DNA of 21,640 nucleotides from a virus: IMG/VR virus record IMGVR_UViG_3300044612_000754, positions 1 to 21,640 of that record. One strand, written 5' to 3'. Of the stretch, positions 1 through 7,378 are shown one piece after another. Numbering within the stretch: position 1 is the stretch's first letter; each line of letters starts with the position of its first letter. Both the position numbers and the translations under genes were made by a program. The notes under the pieces are model-generated. The model worked only from the letters and a program-made list of their open reading frames with translations. It was not told the DNA's origin and did not search any database.

Positions 1-60
1 GAACATCTATCAAGTAATACACCAACCAAACCAGCAATAGAAAAAGGAGCGGACGAATAA
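1..60 (+). CDS. C-terminal end of an upstream gene (partial)
   Basis: An open frame enters from the left edge and ends at the TAA at 58-60, giving the last 19 residues (ending KGADE). The stop overlaps the ATG of the next gene by one base (TAATG), the same junction used by other genes here. The fragment is too short to identify. By position just before the tail tube genes it is probably a head-tail connector or tail terminator gene, but that is only inference. Confidence 0.55.
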   Translation, partial: EHLSSNTPTKPAIEKGADE

Positions 61-467
61 TGGCCCGTTTAGTTCTTACCAACGCATATATTACTATCAA
101 TGCAGTTAATCTTTCTGATCATATTGCAAGTGTTACTCTAACAACAAATGACGATGTTGTAGAAACAACTGCATTCGGTTCAACCGCACGTACACGTATT
201 GGTGGACTTGGTGATAATTCAGTAGCAATTGAATTCCATCAGGATTATGCAACAAGCAATGTTGAAGCAACAATTTATCCACTACTTGGAGCTACAACAG
301 CAGTTGTAGTTAAGCCAAATGGTTCGACAACAGCAGCTGATAATCCATCTTACACATTCACGGCTTTAGTTTCAGAGTGGACTCCATTGAATGGAGCAGT
401 TGGAGAATTAGCAACTGCATCTGTAACCTGGCCAATCAGCGGCGAAGTAACTAAGGCGGTAATTTAA
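60..467 (+). CDS. major tail tube protein, copy 1
   Basis: A 135-residue protein resembling the major tail proteins of actinobacterial siphoviruses, which polymerise into the tube through which DNA passes. It is rich in beta-strand-forming residues, Thr, Val and Ala, and contains the family-like pattern of an N-terminal strand (LVLTNAYITI), DVVETTAFGSTARTRI near residues 32-47, and a C-terminal TALVSEWTPLNGAVGELA stretch. A purine-rich AAAAAGGAG lies upstream. It is followed directly by a second copy (467-856) with an almost identical C-terminal third. Its position before the tail chaperone and tape measure genes fits the usual tail order. The family is recognised from pattern memory; which copy is the main tube subunit cannot be told. 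Confidence 0.8.
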   Translation: MARLVLTNAYITINAVNLSDHIASVTLTTNDDVVETTAFGSTARTRIGGLGDNSVAIEFHQDYATSNVEATIYPLLGATTAVVVKPNGSTTAADNPSYTFTALVSEWTPLNGAVGELATASVTWPISGEVTKAVI

Positions 468-856
468 TGGCACGTATTGTATTAACTAACGTAGCAGTTA
501 CTTTCGGAACAACAGATATTTCATCTTATGTTACTTCTGTGACATTAGGATCTACTTATGATGTTGTAGAAACTACAGCTTTTGGCAATACCGCACGCAC
601 ACGTGTGGCTGGACTTGCTGATAACAGCGTTGCTGTTGAGTTTAATCAAGATTATGCTGCAGGAGCTTTAGAAGCAGTTATTTACCCAACACTTGGTACT
701 GGAGTCTCAATGACTGTGCGCCCGGTTGCTGGTACGTCACCTGCGTATAGTTTTACAGCTTTAGTTTCAGAATGGACACCACTAAATGGTGCCGTTGGTG
801 AACTTGCAACTGCATCAGTAACTTGGCCAATCAGTGGTACAATCACCAAATCCTAA
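467..856 (+). CDS. major tail tube protein, copy 2
   Basis: A 129-residue paralog of the preceding gene, starting at the ATG that overlaps the previous stop (TAATG). Both proteins begin MAR(L/I)VLTN, share DVVETTAFG(S/N)TARTR near residue 32, and share 29 identical consecutive residues near the C-terminus. The middle is shorter and more diverged. In the identical protein stretch many third codon positions differ, so the duplication is not recent, or the codons have drifted under strong protein constraint. It may be a second tube subunit, a minor tube variant or a tail decoration. Confidence 0.78.
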   Translation: MARIVLTNVAVTFGTTDISSYVTSVTLGSTYDVVETTAFGNTARTRVAGLADNSVAVEFNQDYAAGALEAVIYPTLGTGVSMTVRPVAGTSPAYSFTALVSEWTPLNGAVGELATASVTWPISGTITKS

Positions 857-874
857 TCTAACAAGGGGGAAATC

Positions 875-1153
875 ATGGACGGTCTTGGAATCAAAGTAAA
901 AACAACAGATGGCAATCAGATAACTTACAAACTAACTCCTCGTGTCATAGTTGCATTCGAGCAACAATATGGCAAGGGAATGCCTAAACTGCTTGGTGAA
1001 GAACAAAAAGTCGAGCATATTTATTGGTTAGCATGGAAGTGTATGCAATCTAACGGAGTTATTGTAAAACCATTTGGTCCAGAATTCTTAGATACAATTG
1101 TATCGGCTGAATTGGACTCAGATGATTCTTTCGGATCCACCGAGACAGCTTAA
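875..1153 (+). CDS. tail assembly chaperone, short form (0 frame)
   Basis: A 92-residue protein preceded by a strong ribosome site (AAGGGGGAAATC then ATG). It lies between tail tube and tape measure genes, where siphoviruses place the pair of tail assembly chaperones (lambda G/GT type) that coat the tape measure protein during tail assembly. It begins MDGLGIKVKTTDGNQITYKL and has WLAWKCMQ near residue 50, the sort of mixed beta/alpha pattern seen in these small proteins. The 0-frame stop lies inside a strong hairpin (1136-1181). The -1 frame stays open to 1275, implying a longer frameshifted form. Identification rests mostly on position and frameshift architecture. Confidence 0.75.
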   Translation: MDGLGIKVKTTDGNQITYKLTPRVIVAFEQQYGKGMPKLLGEEQKVEHIYWLAWKCMQSNGVIVKPFGPEFLDTIVSAELDSDDSFGSTETA

Positions 1154-1275
1154 CGTATAACGTAGCAGCTATCTCGGTGGAAACTGGTATTTCACCAATA
1201 GATCTAATAGATGCGCCTGAAGGCATACTTGAGGCTATTACTATTTATCTTAAAGAGCGAGCAAAAGGTAAATAA
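875..1275 (+). CDS. tail assembly chaperone, long form made by -1 frameshift
   Basis: If ribosomes slip back one base near 1126-1132, translation continues in the -1 frame to the TAA at 1273-1275, giving about 133 residues. The -1 frame is open from 1126 and encodes a convincing protein tail (RDSLTYNVAAISVETG, then SPIDLIDAPEGILEAITIYL and a basic end), with the helical character of the T domain in lambda GT-type chaperones. There is no ATG of its own; the only near start is a GTG at 1177 inside the hairpin. The long form would be made at low ratio to the short form. The frame analysis is direct; the slip site is inferred. Confidence 0.72.
1126..1181 (+). promoter_or_regulatory. programmed -1 frameshift signal: slip site plus hairpin
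   Basis: The candidate slip heptamer is T TCT TTC (1126-1132): Phe TTC re-pairs perfectly on TTT, and Ser TCT on TTC needs only one G-U pair. It is not a canonical XXXYYYZ. Three bases later a hairpin starts: 1136-1145 (TCCACCGAGA) pairs perfectly with 1172-1181. After a C/A mismatch, 1147-1150 pairs with 1167-1170, and ACGT at 1153-1156 pairs with 1160-1163 around an ATA loop. The 0-frame stop at 1151-1153 lies within the structure. Confidence 0.72.
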
Positions 1276-1833
1276 GTGGAAGACGATACAAGAATCATTT
1301 TGACTGGTATAGAACCAACTATCAAAGCTCTAAAAGAGTTTGATAAAAAAGCTGTAGCTAAGTTTAACAAAATAGTCAATACTGAATTAAATAATGCTGA
1401 AGGTGCTGCTCATCGTTTAGTAGATAGCATTCAGAGTAGAACAACCAATACTCCAATGCGTAATTGGAGACCAACAGCAGCTGTAAGTGGACGAACTTGG
1501 GGTGGTTCTGGTTGGCCTGCTTGGGATCAGTCAACAATTAAAGCAGGAATTACTGTTTCTAAAGCACAAAGACGTACTCGTAAAGATTACACAACTAGTG
1601 CTGGTGCTTTGCTAAATACATCTGATGCCGGTAAAGTATTTGAACTTTCAGGACGCAATAAAAAAAGTGGATCATTTATTGAAAGACTTAATTGGTTTGG
1701 TAAAGCTTCTCGTCTTGTCTGGAAAGTTGTAGATAAAGAAAGACCACGTATTGAAAAAGTAGTAGCAAAAGCTTTAGAAGACGCAAAACGTGAATTACAA
1801 ACTCATCTTGATTCAGCGGGAAAGGTAAACTAA
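1276..1833 (+). CDS. tail-region protein of unknown function
   Basis: A 185-residue basic protein that starts at GTG 1276, right after the chaperone stop; AAAGGT six bases upstream supports this start. It has a helical N-terminus (residues 12-50), a central region rich in Thr, Arg and Trp (MRNWRP, WGGSGWPAWD) and a helical, lysine-rich C-terminus. Its place between the chaperone frameshift pair and the tape measure gene argues for a virion or tail assembly role. A distant relation to HK97 gp10-type tail completion proteins is possible from the general layout, but no specific motif is visible. Function is left open. Confidence 0.6.
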   Translation: MEDDTRIILTGIEPTIKALKEFDKKAVAKFNKIVNTELNNAEGAAHRLVDSIQSRTTNTPMRNWRPTAAVSGRTWGGSGWPAWDQSTIKAGITVSKAQRRTRKDYTTSAGALLNTSDAGKVFELSGRNKKSGSFIERLNWFGKASRLVWKVVDKERPRIEKVVAKALEDAKRELQTHLDSAGKVN

Positions 1834-1834
1834 T

Positions 1835-3400
1835 ATGGCAGTTGGTGCGGTAGTTGCCCGTATTCTTACCCAATACTCTGATAAAGGCACAAAATCAGCA
1901 ATAAAAGATATTGGCAAGATGGAAAAAAAGTTTAACGACTTTGCCAACAAGACCGCAAAAGTTTTTGGTGTAGCCACTTTAGCAGCGGCGGCATTTGCAG
2001 CAAAAATTGGAAAAGACGCTGTCCGTGGTGCAATGGAAGATCAAAAGCAACAGACAGCACTAGCAACAGCTTTACGCAATGTTACCGGAGCAACTGATGG
2101 TGCAATTGCTGCAACTCAATTATACTTAGACAAACTCGAGTTAATGGTTGGCGTTGATAATAAAGAATTGATTCCATCTCTTCAGATTTTAACTCAAGCT
2201 ACTAGAGATGTAACACAAGCGCAAACACTTCAAGCATTAGCTTTAGATGTTTCTGCTGCGACTGGCAAGGACTTACAAGCAGTTTCTATTGCACTTGCAA
2301 AAGCTGTTGGTGGAAATGTTACAGCTTTAACTCGACTGGGTGTTCCACTTGATGCAGATGCAGTTAAAGCCAAAGACTTGACCGCTATTCTGAAATCACT
2401 TGGTGATACTTTTGGTGGTCAAGCAAATGAAAGAGCTAAAACTTTTGAGTTCCAGTTAGTCCGATTGCAACTTGCATTTAATCAGATTTTAGATCAAATT
2501 GGTTATGCACTAATTCCTTTCTTAGAAAAACTAGCTGGCGTTATTAGAGATAAAGTACTTCCGGCACTTTCTGCTTGGATTGAACAAAATGGTGCAAAAC
2601 TTGCTGGAGCCTTTAAGACGGCAATTGCCTACGGTGTTGCTTTCTTCCAACTTACTTTTGATCTTTTTAGTTTCGTAGCACGTAATGCAAAAGTATTTGC
2701 AACTCTAGGCGCAATAATTGTTGCTGCTTTTTTTGGTGGCAAAGTTGCAGCTGCTACAACTGCTCTTATCGGTGGTATTAAAGCAATTATTACTGTCATG
2801 AAAGCTTTACGTACAGTCTCTCTAGCATCTGCTGCCGCTACTGCTCTTGCTACAGGTGGAGTTTCAGCAGCCGCTGGTGCAGCAGCATTTGGTGTTGCTT
2901 TAGTTGGTATGGGTCTTGCTGCAAAGAAGTTTAATAGCGATTCTGATAAAGCAACAGATGCACTTGGTAAGTTTGGCGTAGATCTTAAAGGTCTTAGTGT
3001 TGAAGCAGATGATTACACTAAGGGTCTAGATAAAATTACATCAGCAACAAATAAAGTAACTGCAGCAACTAAAGGCGAAGTACAAGCAACTGAATTGTTA
3101 CTTAAACTACGCAATAAATTCGGATTAAAAGGACTTAAAGAAACTGATCCAATTACTCTTGAAGCAATTAGGAAAAATCAAATTAAGCAAGCAAAACTTG
3201 GTATTTCAAGTCCAACGATATCATTACTAGCATCTGCTGGACATGGAAATATTGCAAAGAACACAACTATGAATGGTGGAAACATCACAGTCAATGTTGC
3301 TGGTTCTGTTGTTTCACAAGGTGATCTTGTAAATGGTATTAAGAATGGTCTTGCAACTCTTATGCGCCGACGTGGTGGCAGTCAGTTTGCGGTGCTCTAA
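1835..3400 (+). CDS. tape measure protein
   Basis: A 521-residue protein that sets tail length and is threaded through the tube. It shows the typical pattern: a basic, coiled N-terminus, the conserved helical block with LQILTQATRD, QALALDVSAATGKDLQAVS and GNVTALTRLGVPLD (about residues 118-178), then hydrophobic segments around residues 285-320 and 330-365 that could insert into the host membrane during DNA ejection, and a Gly-rich end. It is short for a tape measure; at the usual 1.5 Angstrom per residue it would give a tail of roughly 78 nm. The start ATG follows GGGAAAGG. Its stop overlaps the next ATG by one base. Confidence 0.9.
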   Translation: MAVGAVVARILTQYSDKGTKSAIKDIGKMEKKFNDFANKTAKVFGVATLAAAAFAAKIGKDAVRGAMEDQKQQTALATALRNVTGATDGAIAATQLYLDKLELMVGVDNKELIPSLQILTQATRDVTQAQTLQALALDVSAATGKDLQAVSIALAKAVGGNVTALTRLGVPLDADAVKAKDLTAILKSLGDTFGGQANERAKTFEFQLVRLQLAFNQILDQIGYALIPFLEKLAGVIRDKVLPALSAWIEQNGAKLAGAFKTAIAYGVAFFQLTFDLFSFVARNAKVFATLGAIIVAAFFGGKVAAATTALIGGIKAIITVMKALRTVSLASAAATALATGGVSAAAGAAAFGVALVGMGLAAKKFNSDSDKATDALGKFGVDLKGLSVEADDYTKGLDKITSATNKVTAATKGEVQATELLLKLRNKFGLKGLKETDPITLEAIRKNQIKQAKLGISSPTISLLASAGHGNIAKNTTMNGGNITVNVAGSVVSQGDLVNGIKNGLATLMRRRGGSQFAVL

Positions 3401-4488
3401 TGCCAGCAAATGCACCTACACTTACAGTTTCATTTAGCAATGGTGGAGCTTTCACAGCTGTCAGTGCTGATCTTTTGTTATCTGTTGAGATCCGTAGAGG
3501 CCGTCAATATCAAAATGACTTTTTAGAAGCTGGAACTGCTGATGTTGTACTTAACAATCAGTCAGGTGCTTTTGATCCAAGCAACACATCAAGTCCGTGG
3601 TATGGAATTTTAATTGCAGGAATGCAAGTAAGAATCCAAGGCAATTCTACAACAATTTATACAGGTTTTTTAGAGAACAACGAAGTTAATCAAGGTATTT
3701 ATCCTACCGTGTCATTGACATTTGTTGATGGTCTTGCACAGATTGCCAAGGCAATTGCACCAGCATTAGCAACTAGTGATTTTTCAGAAACTGCTTCTGC
3801 TAGAGCAACTAGAGCACTTGATCTTGCTGAATGGACTGGTGGACGTAGTCTTACTGGAACAACAGTTATGCAAAAAACAAAACAAAACATGAGTTGTCTT
3901 GAAATGTTAGAACAATGTGCCAACTGTGTTGGTGGACGATTCTATGTAAGTCGATCAGGAGTTGCAACTCTTGTTCCATTATCCGATAAGTTTAGTCGTC
4001 CAACTAGATTATTATTCAGCGATCAAGGCGATGCAAACAGTGTTGGTTACGACGGCATTATTACTAATCCTGGAACTGATTATGTTTACAATGAGGCAAT
4101 AGTATTTAGAGGCCCAAAGAAAGCTCAAAAGACAGCAAAGTTTACATCCAGTGTTTCTACATATGGACTAAAGTCTAAAAAACTAGATGCGCCTATCTTA
4201 AATGAAACTAGTGCTGCAAATCTTGCTTTATATGCTGCTAGAAAAGATGCTGATGCTGTTGTATTGGCAGAACAAATTGATTTTACAGCAATCGGTATTG
4301 GCGCACTTGCAACGGATATGCTTGAGACTGAATTAAATGATCTTGTCCAAGTAAAGCGTTTAACTTATGATGGACGAAATATTACAATTAACTGTGTTGT
4401 AGAAGGATTAGCTCATTCAATAACAGCAGATAATTGGAGAGTTAGTTACTTCACATCTGTAGTTGATCCTTATACGATTACGATTTAG
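3400..4488 (+). CDS. minor tail protein (tail tip/hub type)
   Basis: A 362-residue protein directly after the tape measure gene, the usual place for distal tail or hub proteins. The N-terminal part has the pattern common in actinophage minor tail proteins: VEIRRGRQY, then ADVVLNNQSGAFDPSNTSSPW (about residues 46-67), then a short strand-rich section (VRIQGNSTTIYTGFLE). The middle has a possible metal- or disulfide-relevant cluster, CLEMLEQCANCVGG at about residues 166-179. The C-terminal part (QVKRLTYDGRNITINCVVEGLAHSI) looks like a beta sandwich. It probably builds the tail tip that docks on the host. No enzymatic motif is apparent. Confidence 0.75.
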   Translation: MPANAPTLTVSFSNGGAFTAVSADLLLSVEIRRGRQYQNDFLEAGTADVVLNNQSGAFDPSNTSSPWYGILIAGMQVRIQGNSTTIYTGFLENNEVNQGIYPTVSLTFVDGLAQIAKAIAPALATSDFSETASARATRALDLAEWTGGRSLTGTTVMQKTKQNMSCLEMLEQCANCVGGRFYVSRSGVATLVPLSDKFSRPTRLLFSDQGDANSVGYDGIITNPGTDYVYNEAIVFRGPKKAQKTAKFTSSVSTYGLKSKKLDAPILNETSAANLALYAARKDADAVVLAEQIDFTAIGIGALATDMLETELNDLVQVKRLTYDGRNITINCVVEGLAHSITADNWRVSYFTSVVDPYTITI

Positions 4489-4496
4489 GGGAAATA

Positions 4497-6131
4497 ATGC
4501 CACTTTGTCCGCAAATCACAATCACACCAATTACAGTTACTTCAACTGGAATGACTCAAACTTCTATTATTCCTATTGTTGCTGCAACAACAGAAGAAGT
4601 AGACGAACTTCAAGTTGAAATTGATTCTATTGAAGCATCTGTCAATGGAAAGAATCACATCTACCGACAAGCAACTGCTCCAGATGGATCTGTTTTTCCA
4701 TTAACAGAAGGCGATGTTTGGTTTGATACAGATGACGGCAATAAGCAATATTACTGGACTGGCACCGCTTGGGTTTCAGTTCAAGATCTTGGAATTGCAG
4801 CAGCGGAAACAGCTGCGGCGGCAGCGGCATCTGCGGCAGCAGCGGCTTCATCTGCAGCGGCATCTGCAACTTCAGCTGCGGCAGCGGCATCTGCGGCAGC
4901 TACAGCGGCGCAAACAACACCCGACGGTAAAAATAAAGTTTATAGACAAGCTACAGCACCAACAGGAACTCATGCAGTTGGAGATCTTTGGTTTAATACT
5001 AGTGCAACTAATCAACCAAATAGATGGACTGGTTCTGCTTGGGAAGCTTACGGTTTTGGAAATCTTGCTGTAGGAAACTTAGATGCAGCGGCTATTTCAA
5101 CTGGAACATTAAACGCAGATCGTATTGCTGCCGCTTCTATTACTGGAGCAAAAATAGTTGGTGGAACTATTGAAGCTGTAAACATTGCTGCAGGAACTAT
5201 TACTGGAGCAAAACTTGCAGTAGGAACCATTGAAGCAGTAAATATTGCCGCAGCAACAATCACAGGTGCAAAAATAGCTGCTACAACAATCACTGCAAGC
5301 AATATTGCGGTTGCAACTATTACAGCAGATCAAATTGCAGGTGGAACAATCACAGCCGCAGAAATTGCTGCAGATACTATTACCGCAGCAGAAATTGCAG
5401 CAGGATCGATTACGGTTGACCGATTAACCGCCGGTACGTTAACCGCTTTTACACTTAGAACCTCATCAGGCGCACGTCGAGTTACCGTATCTGCTTCTAC
5501 AAACTCAATTTCATTTACAGAATCCAGCTCAACTGTTGGACATATTGGTCCAGCATCTGTTGATGGTATTGTAATGCACTATGGATCAACATTTAATCCT
5601 AATGTTACAACTTATCCAAATGCTTATGTATCTTCTGGCGATGCTAGAATAGCCTACAGTTCAGGTATTTATGTCCAGGTTAGTTCAACGGGTGTTGTAA
5701 TGAATGGAAACGTTTATACACTAGATGCTTTCTACAATCAAGATGCGTCAACTAGTGCAAACGCTGCAAATACTCGTATGGATACAGATGGTCGTACAAG
5801 ACGAAGTACTGCTTCTAGTGCACGATTCAAAGAAGAAATTGTTGATCTTTCAACAGTTGCTGATCTAAACCCAAGTGGTTTATTAAGTTTACCAATTAGG
5901 GCTTTCAAGTTTAAGTCTGATTATTTAGATGCAACTGACAATAGATCAGGAATTCTAGTACCTGGACTAATTGCAGAAGAAGTTGCTGAACATTATCCGA
6001 TTGCTGCAGATCGTGGTGCAGATGGATTAGTTGAGAACTGGAATGAACGTTTTGTAATTCCAGGTATGTTGGCTTTGATTCAAGATCTAAACACACGTAT
6101 CAAAACACTCGAGGGGAATACAAATGGATAA
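4497..6131 (+). CDS. tail fibre protein with S74 intramolecular chaperone domain
   Basis: A 544-residue mosaic fibre. Residues 50-93 and 143-185 are two copies of one small domain (GKN..YRQATAP...GD.WF.T......WTG.AW), separated by an almost pure Ala/Ser/Thr linker (101-140). Residues about 201-320 form a near-perfect 10-residue repeat (pattern T-I-T-A-x-x-I-A-x-x), predicting a triple-stranded beta-helix-like shaft. The C-terminus (about 435-544) matches the S74 peptidase/chaperone domain of trimeric phage fibres: SSARFKEEI with candidate Ser440 and Lys445 as the self-cleavage dyad, GLIAEEV, and a final coiled coil (LIQDLNTRIKTLE). This domain helps trimer folding and then cuts itself off. 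AGGGGAAATA gives a good ribosome site. Confidence 0.88.
   Translation: MPLCPQITITPITVTSTGMTQTSIIPIVAATTEEVDELQVEIDSIEASVNGKNHIYRQATAPDGSVFPLTEGDVWFDTDDGNKQYYWTGTAWVSVQDLGIAAAETAAAAAASAAAAASSAAASATSAAAAASAAATAAQTTPDGKNKVYRQATAPTGTHAVGDLWFNTSATNQPNRWTGSAWEAYGFGNLAVGNLDAAAISTGTLNADRIAAASITGAKIVGGTIEAVNIAAGTITGAKLAVGTIEAVNIAAATITGAKIAATTITASNIAVATITADQIAGGTITAAEIAADTITAAEIAAGSITVDRLTAGTLTAFTLRTSSGARRVTVSASTNSISFTESSSTVGHIGPASVDGIVMHYGSTFNPNVTTYPNAYVSSGDARIAYSSGIYVQVSSTGVVMNGNVYTLDAFYNQDASTSANAANTRMDTDGRTRRSTASSARFKEEIVDLSTVADLNPSGLLSLPIRAFKFKSDYLDATDNRSGILVPGLIAEEVAEHYPIAADRGADGLVENWNERFVIPGMLALIQDLNTRIKTLEGNTNG
4820..4900 (+). repeat. GC-rich Ala/Ser codon repeat in fibre gene
   Basis: The linker-coding stretch is built from GCG, GCA and TCT codons and is much richer in GC than its surroundings. 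A 21-base word occurs perfectly twice, at 4820-4840 and 4880-4900, exactly 60 bases apart and in frame. Slippage between such copies would lengthen or shorten the linker by 20 residues without breaking the frame. Confidence 0.75.
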
Positions 6132-6270
6132 CTCAACAGAACTAGACATCAATGTTGTTATTGCTGTACTAAGAGAGCAGATCGGTCTGCTAGCTCTGGA
6201 CAAAGCAATGTTGACTGCTAGAGTGGGGGATCTCGAAGCAAAACTCAAGGAGAAGAATGACTGTGAATGA
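6124..6270 (+). CDS. small coiled-coil protein after the fibre gene
   Basis: A 48-residue protein whose ATG lies inside the last codons of the fibre gene and whose end overlaps the next ATG (6257) by 14 bases. It reads as one amphipathic helix: LDINVVIAVLREQIGLLALD, then MLTARVGDLEAKLKEKN, with heptad-like spacing of Leu, Ile and Val. Small coiled-coil genes are often found between fibre and lysis genes in tailed phages. Function is unknown; assembly of the tail tip or an accessory to lysis are guesses. The tight overlaps on both sides support it as a real gene. Confidence 0.55.
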   Translation: MDNSTELDINVVIAVLREQIGLLALDKAMLTARVGDLEAKLKEKNDCE

Positions 6271-6484
6271 CTGGGCTGCGTTAATACTTGCGGTCATATC
6301 GATACTAGGTTCGTTTGTAGTGGCCGTAAGGTGGTTAGTTAAACATTTCCTAAATGAATTAAAGCCAAATGGCGGATCTAGTCTTAAAGACTCTGTAACT
6401 AGATTAGAAACACAAATGGAATTAGTAATAACCATGCTAACTAATAAGGGGAAAGATGAAAAACCTAAAAGAAATAGCAGATAG
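6257..6484 (+). CDS. small membrane protein, possible holin or lysis accessory
   Basis: A 75-residue protein with a single N-terminal membrane segment (AALILAVISILGSFVVAVRWLV, residues 7-28) followed by a polar, amphipathic tail (SVTRLETQMELVITML) and a charged end (KGKDEKPKRNSR). The start follows AAGGAGAAG. It overlaps the endolysin gene by 29 bases, so the two are likely made together. One-membrane-segment proteins of this kind beside endolysin genes are commonly called holins or holin-like in actinophages. It could instead be an antiholin acting with the second membrane protein at 6933. Confidence 0.6.
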   Translation: MTVNDWAALILAVISILGSFVVAVRWLVKHFLNELKPNGGSSLKDSVTRLETQMELVITMLTNKGKDEKPKRNSR

Positions 6485-6923
6485 TTATATAGGTTATATC
6501 GAAGGCAAGAACAACGATACAGTTTTTGGCAAATGGTATGGACTTAATAACCAACCTTGGTGCGCAATGGCAGCATCAAAAGTTTATCATCAAGCAGGTT
6601 TAATAAGCAAAGTTGCACCAAAAAGCAAACCAAAAGGCTATGCTTCTTGTGATGAATGGCTTAAGTATTTAACAAAAAACAATCAGTTAGTGCCAATTGG
6701 TCAAGCAAAACGTGGAGATCTTGTATTCTTCCAGTTCGATACAGATGCTCAACCTGATCATGTAGGAATTGTCCAGTATCACAATACGACCTTAAAATAC
6801 GTAAATGTATGGGAAGGTAACACGTCGGACAATAAAACAGGTAGTCAATCCAATGGTGACGGGTTCTATCTAAAACGCAGAAAATACGATACAATTATGG
6901 CAATTGCACGTCCAAAGAACTAA
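6456..6923 (+). CDS. endolysin, CHAP-domain amidase/peptidase
   Basis: A 155-residue cell wall hydrolase made almost entirely of one CHAP (NlpC/P60-like) domain. Candidate catalytic residues are Cys36 in QPWCAMAAS, His102 in PDHVGIV, and Glu120/Asn122 in WEGNTS, in the right order and spacing. RGDLVFF (86-92) before the His is also typical. CHAP enzymes cut amide or peptide bonds in peptidoglycan. There is no signal peptide and no obvious wall-binding domain, so release would depend on a holin. AAGGGGAAAG precedes the ATG. It sits between two membrane protein genes, forming a lysis cassette. Confidence 0.88.
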   Translation: MKNLKEIADSYIGYIEGKNNDTVFGKWYGLNNQPWCAMAASKVYHQAGLISKVAPKSKPKGYASCDEWLKYLTKNNQLVPIGQAKRGDLVFFQFDTDAQPDHVGIVQYHNTTLKYVNVWEGNTSDNKTGSQSNGDGFYLKRRKYDTIMAIARPKN

Positions 6924-6932
6924 AGGAGTGTT

Positions 6933-7127
6933 ATGAAACTCAAGCCAAAGCATAAAGCAGCAATTAAATCTTATTTAAGAGCAGTTGCAGCATCTGGTAT
7001 TACCGTAATTCTTGCAATCGCAGCAGATATGCGCCCTGAATATGCAGTATTACTTGGATCCATTATTGCTCCAATTGTTAAGTCAATTGATCCAAACGAA
7101 AAAGAATACGGATTAGGAAGTAAGTAA
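6933..7127 (+). CDS. holin-like membrane protein
   Basis: A 64-residue protein preceded by AAAGGAGTG. A basic N-terminus (KLKPKHKAAIKSYLR) is followed by two short hydrophobic segments (about residues 17-31 and 37-50) separated by DMRPEY, and a charged C-terminus (DPNEKEYGLG). This two-segment layout with charged ends directly after an endolysin is typical of holins, which open the inner membrane at lysis time. The upstream membrane protein at 6257 is an alternative holin, in which case this one might be an antiholin or a partner. Assignment is by topology and neighbourhood only. Confidence 0.6.
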   Translation: MKLKPKHKAAIKSYLRAVAASGITVILAIAADMRPEYAVLLGSIIAPIVKSIDPNEKEYGLGSK

Positions 7128-7378
7128 TGATGAGCTCGGGGGACTTATCAAAAGCTATAAATGATCTTTTGAACGAACAAAGTAAACCACTCTGTGTGAT
7201 TGGCAAAATTAAATCTCAACTATTACCATCTGATTCAGATGCTTTAGAAAACTTAATCCAATCTAAAGTTACTATTCTGCAAATTGTTAATTTACTCAGA
7301 GCGCATGGTTTTCAACTAGGAAATACTGTACTTACAGTCCATCGCAAAAAACAATGCCCGTGTTTTAGGACCCCATGA
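7127..7378 (+). CDS. small HTH-like protein, probable DNA-binding
   Basis: An 83-residue protein starting in a TAATGATG junction (the second ATG at 7130 is also possible). It contains CVIGKIKSQLLPSDSDALENLI, then KVTILQIVNLLRAHGFQLG, then TVHRKKQCPCF. The order of a short helical region, a helix-turn-helix-like 'T-x-x-x-I-x-x-L-x-x-x-G-x-x-x-G-x-x-x-x-x-V-x-R-H' type pattern and a C-terminal HRKKQCPC end resembles small HTH proteins common in actinophages. The two Cys near the end might bind metal. It overlaps the phosphoesterase start by ATGA. Role unknown. Confidence 0.55.
   Translation: MMSSGDLSKAINDLLNEQSKPLCVIGKIKSQLLPSDSDALENLIQSKVTILQIVNLLRAHGFQLGNTVLTVHRKKQCPCFRTP

Noticed and set aside
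4714-5073. Gln/Arg/Leu-rich plus-strand frame within the fibre gene
   Set aside because: Out-of-frame reading of the Ala/Ser codon repeat.
5048-5333. Minus-strand open frames opposite the fibre shaft, one very rich in Cys
   Set aside because: They are mirror images of the 30-base repeat; the Cys pattern comes from reading the repeat backwards.
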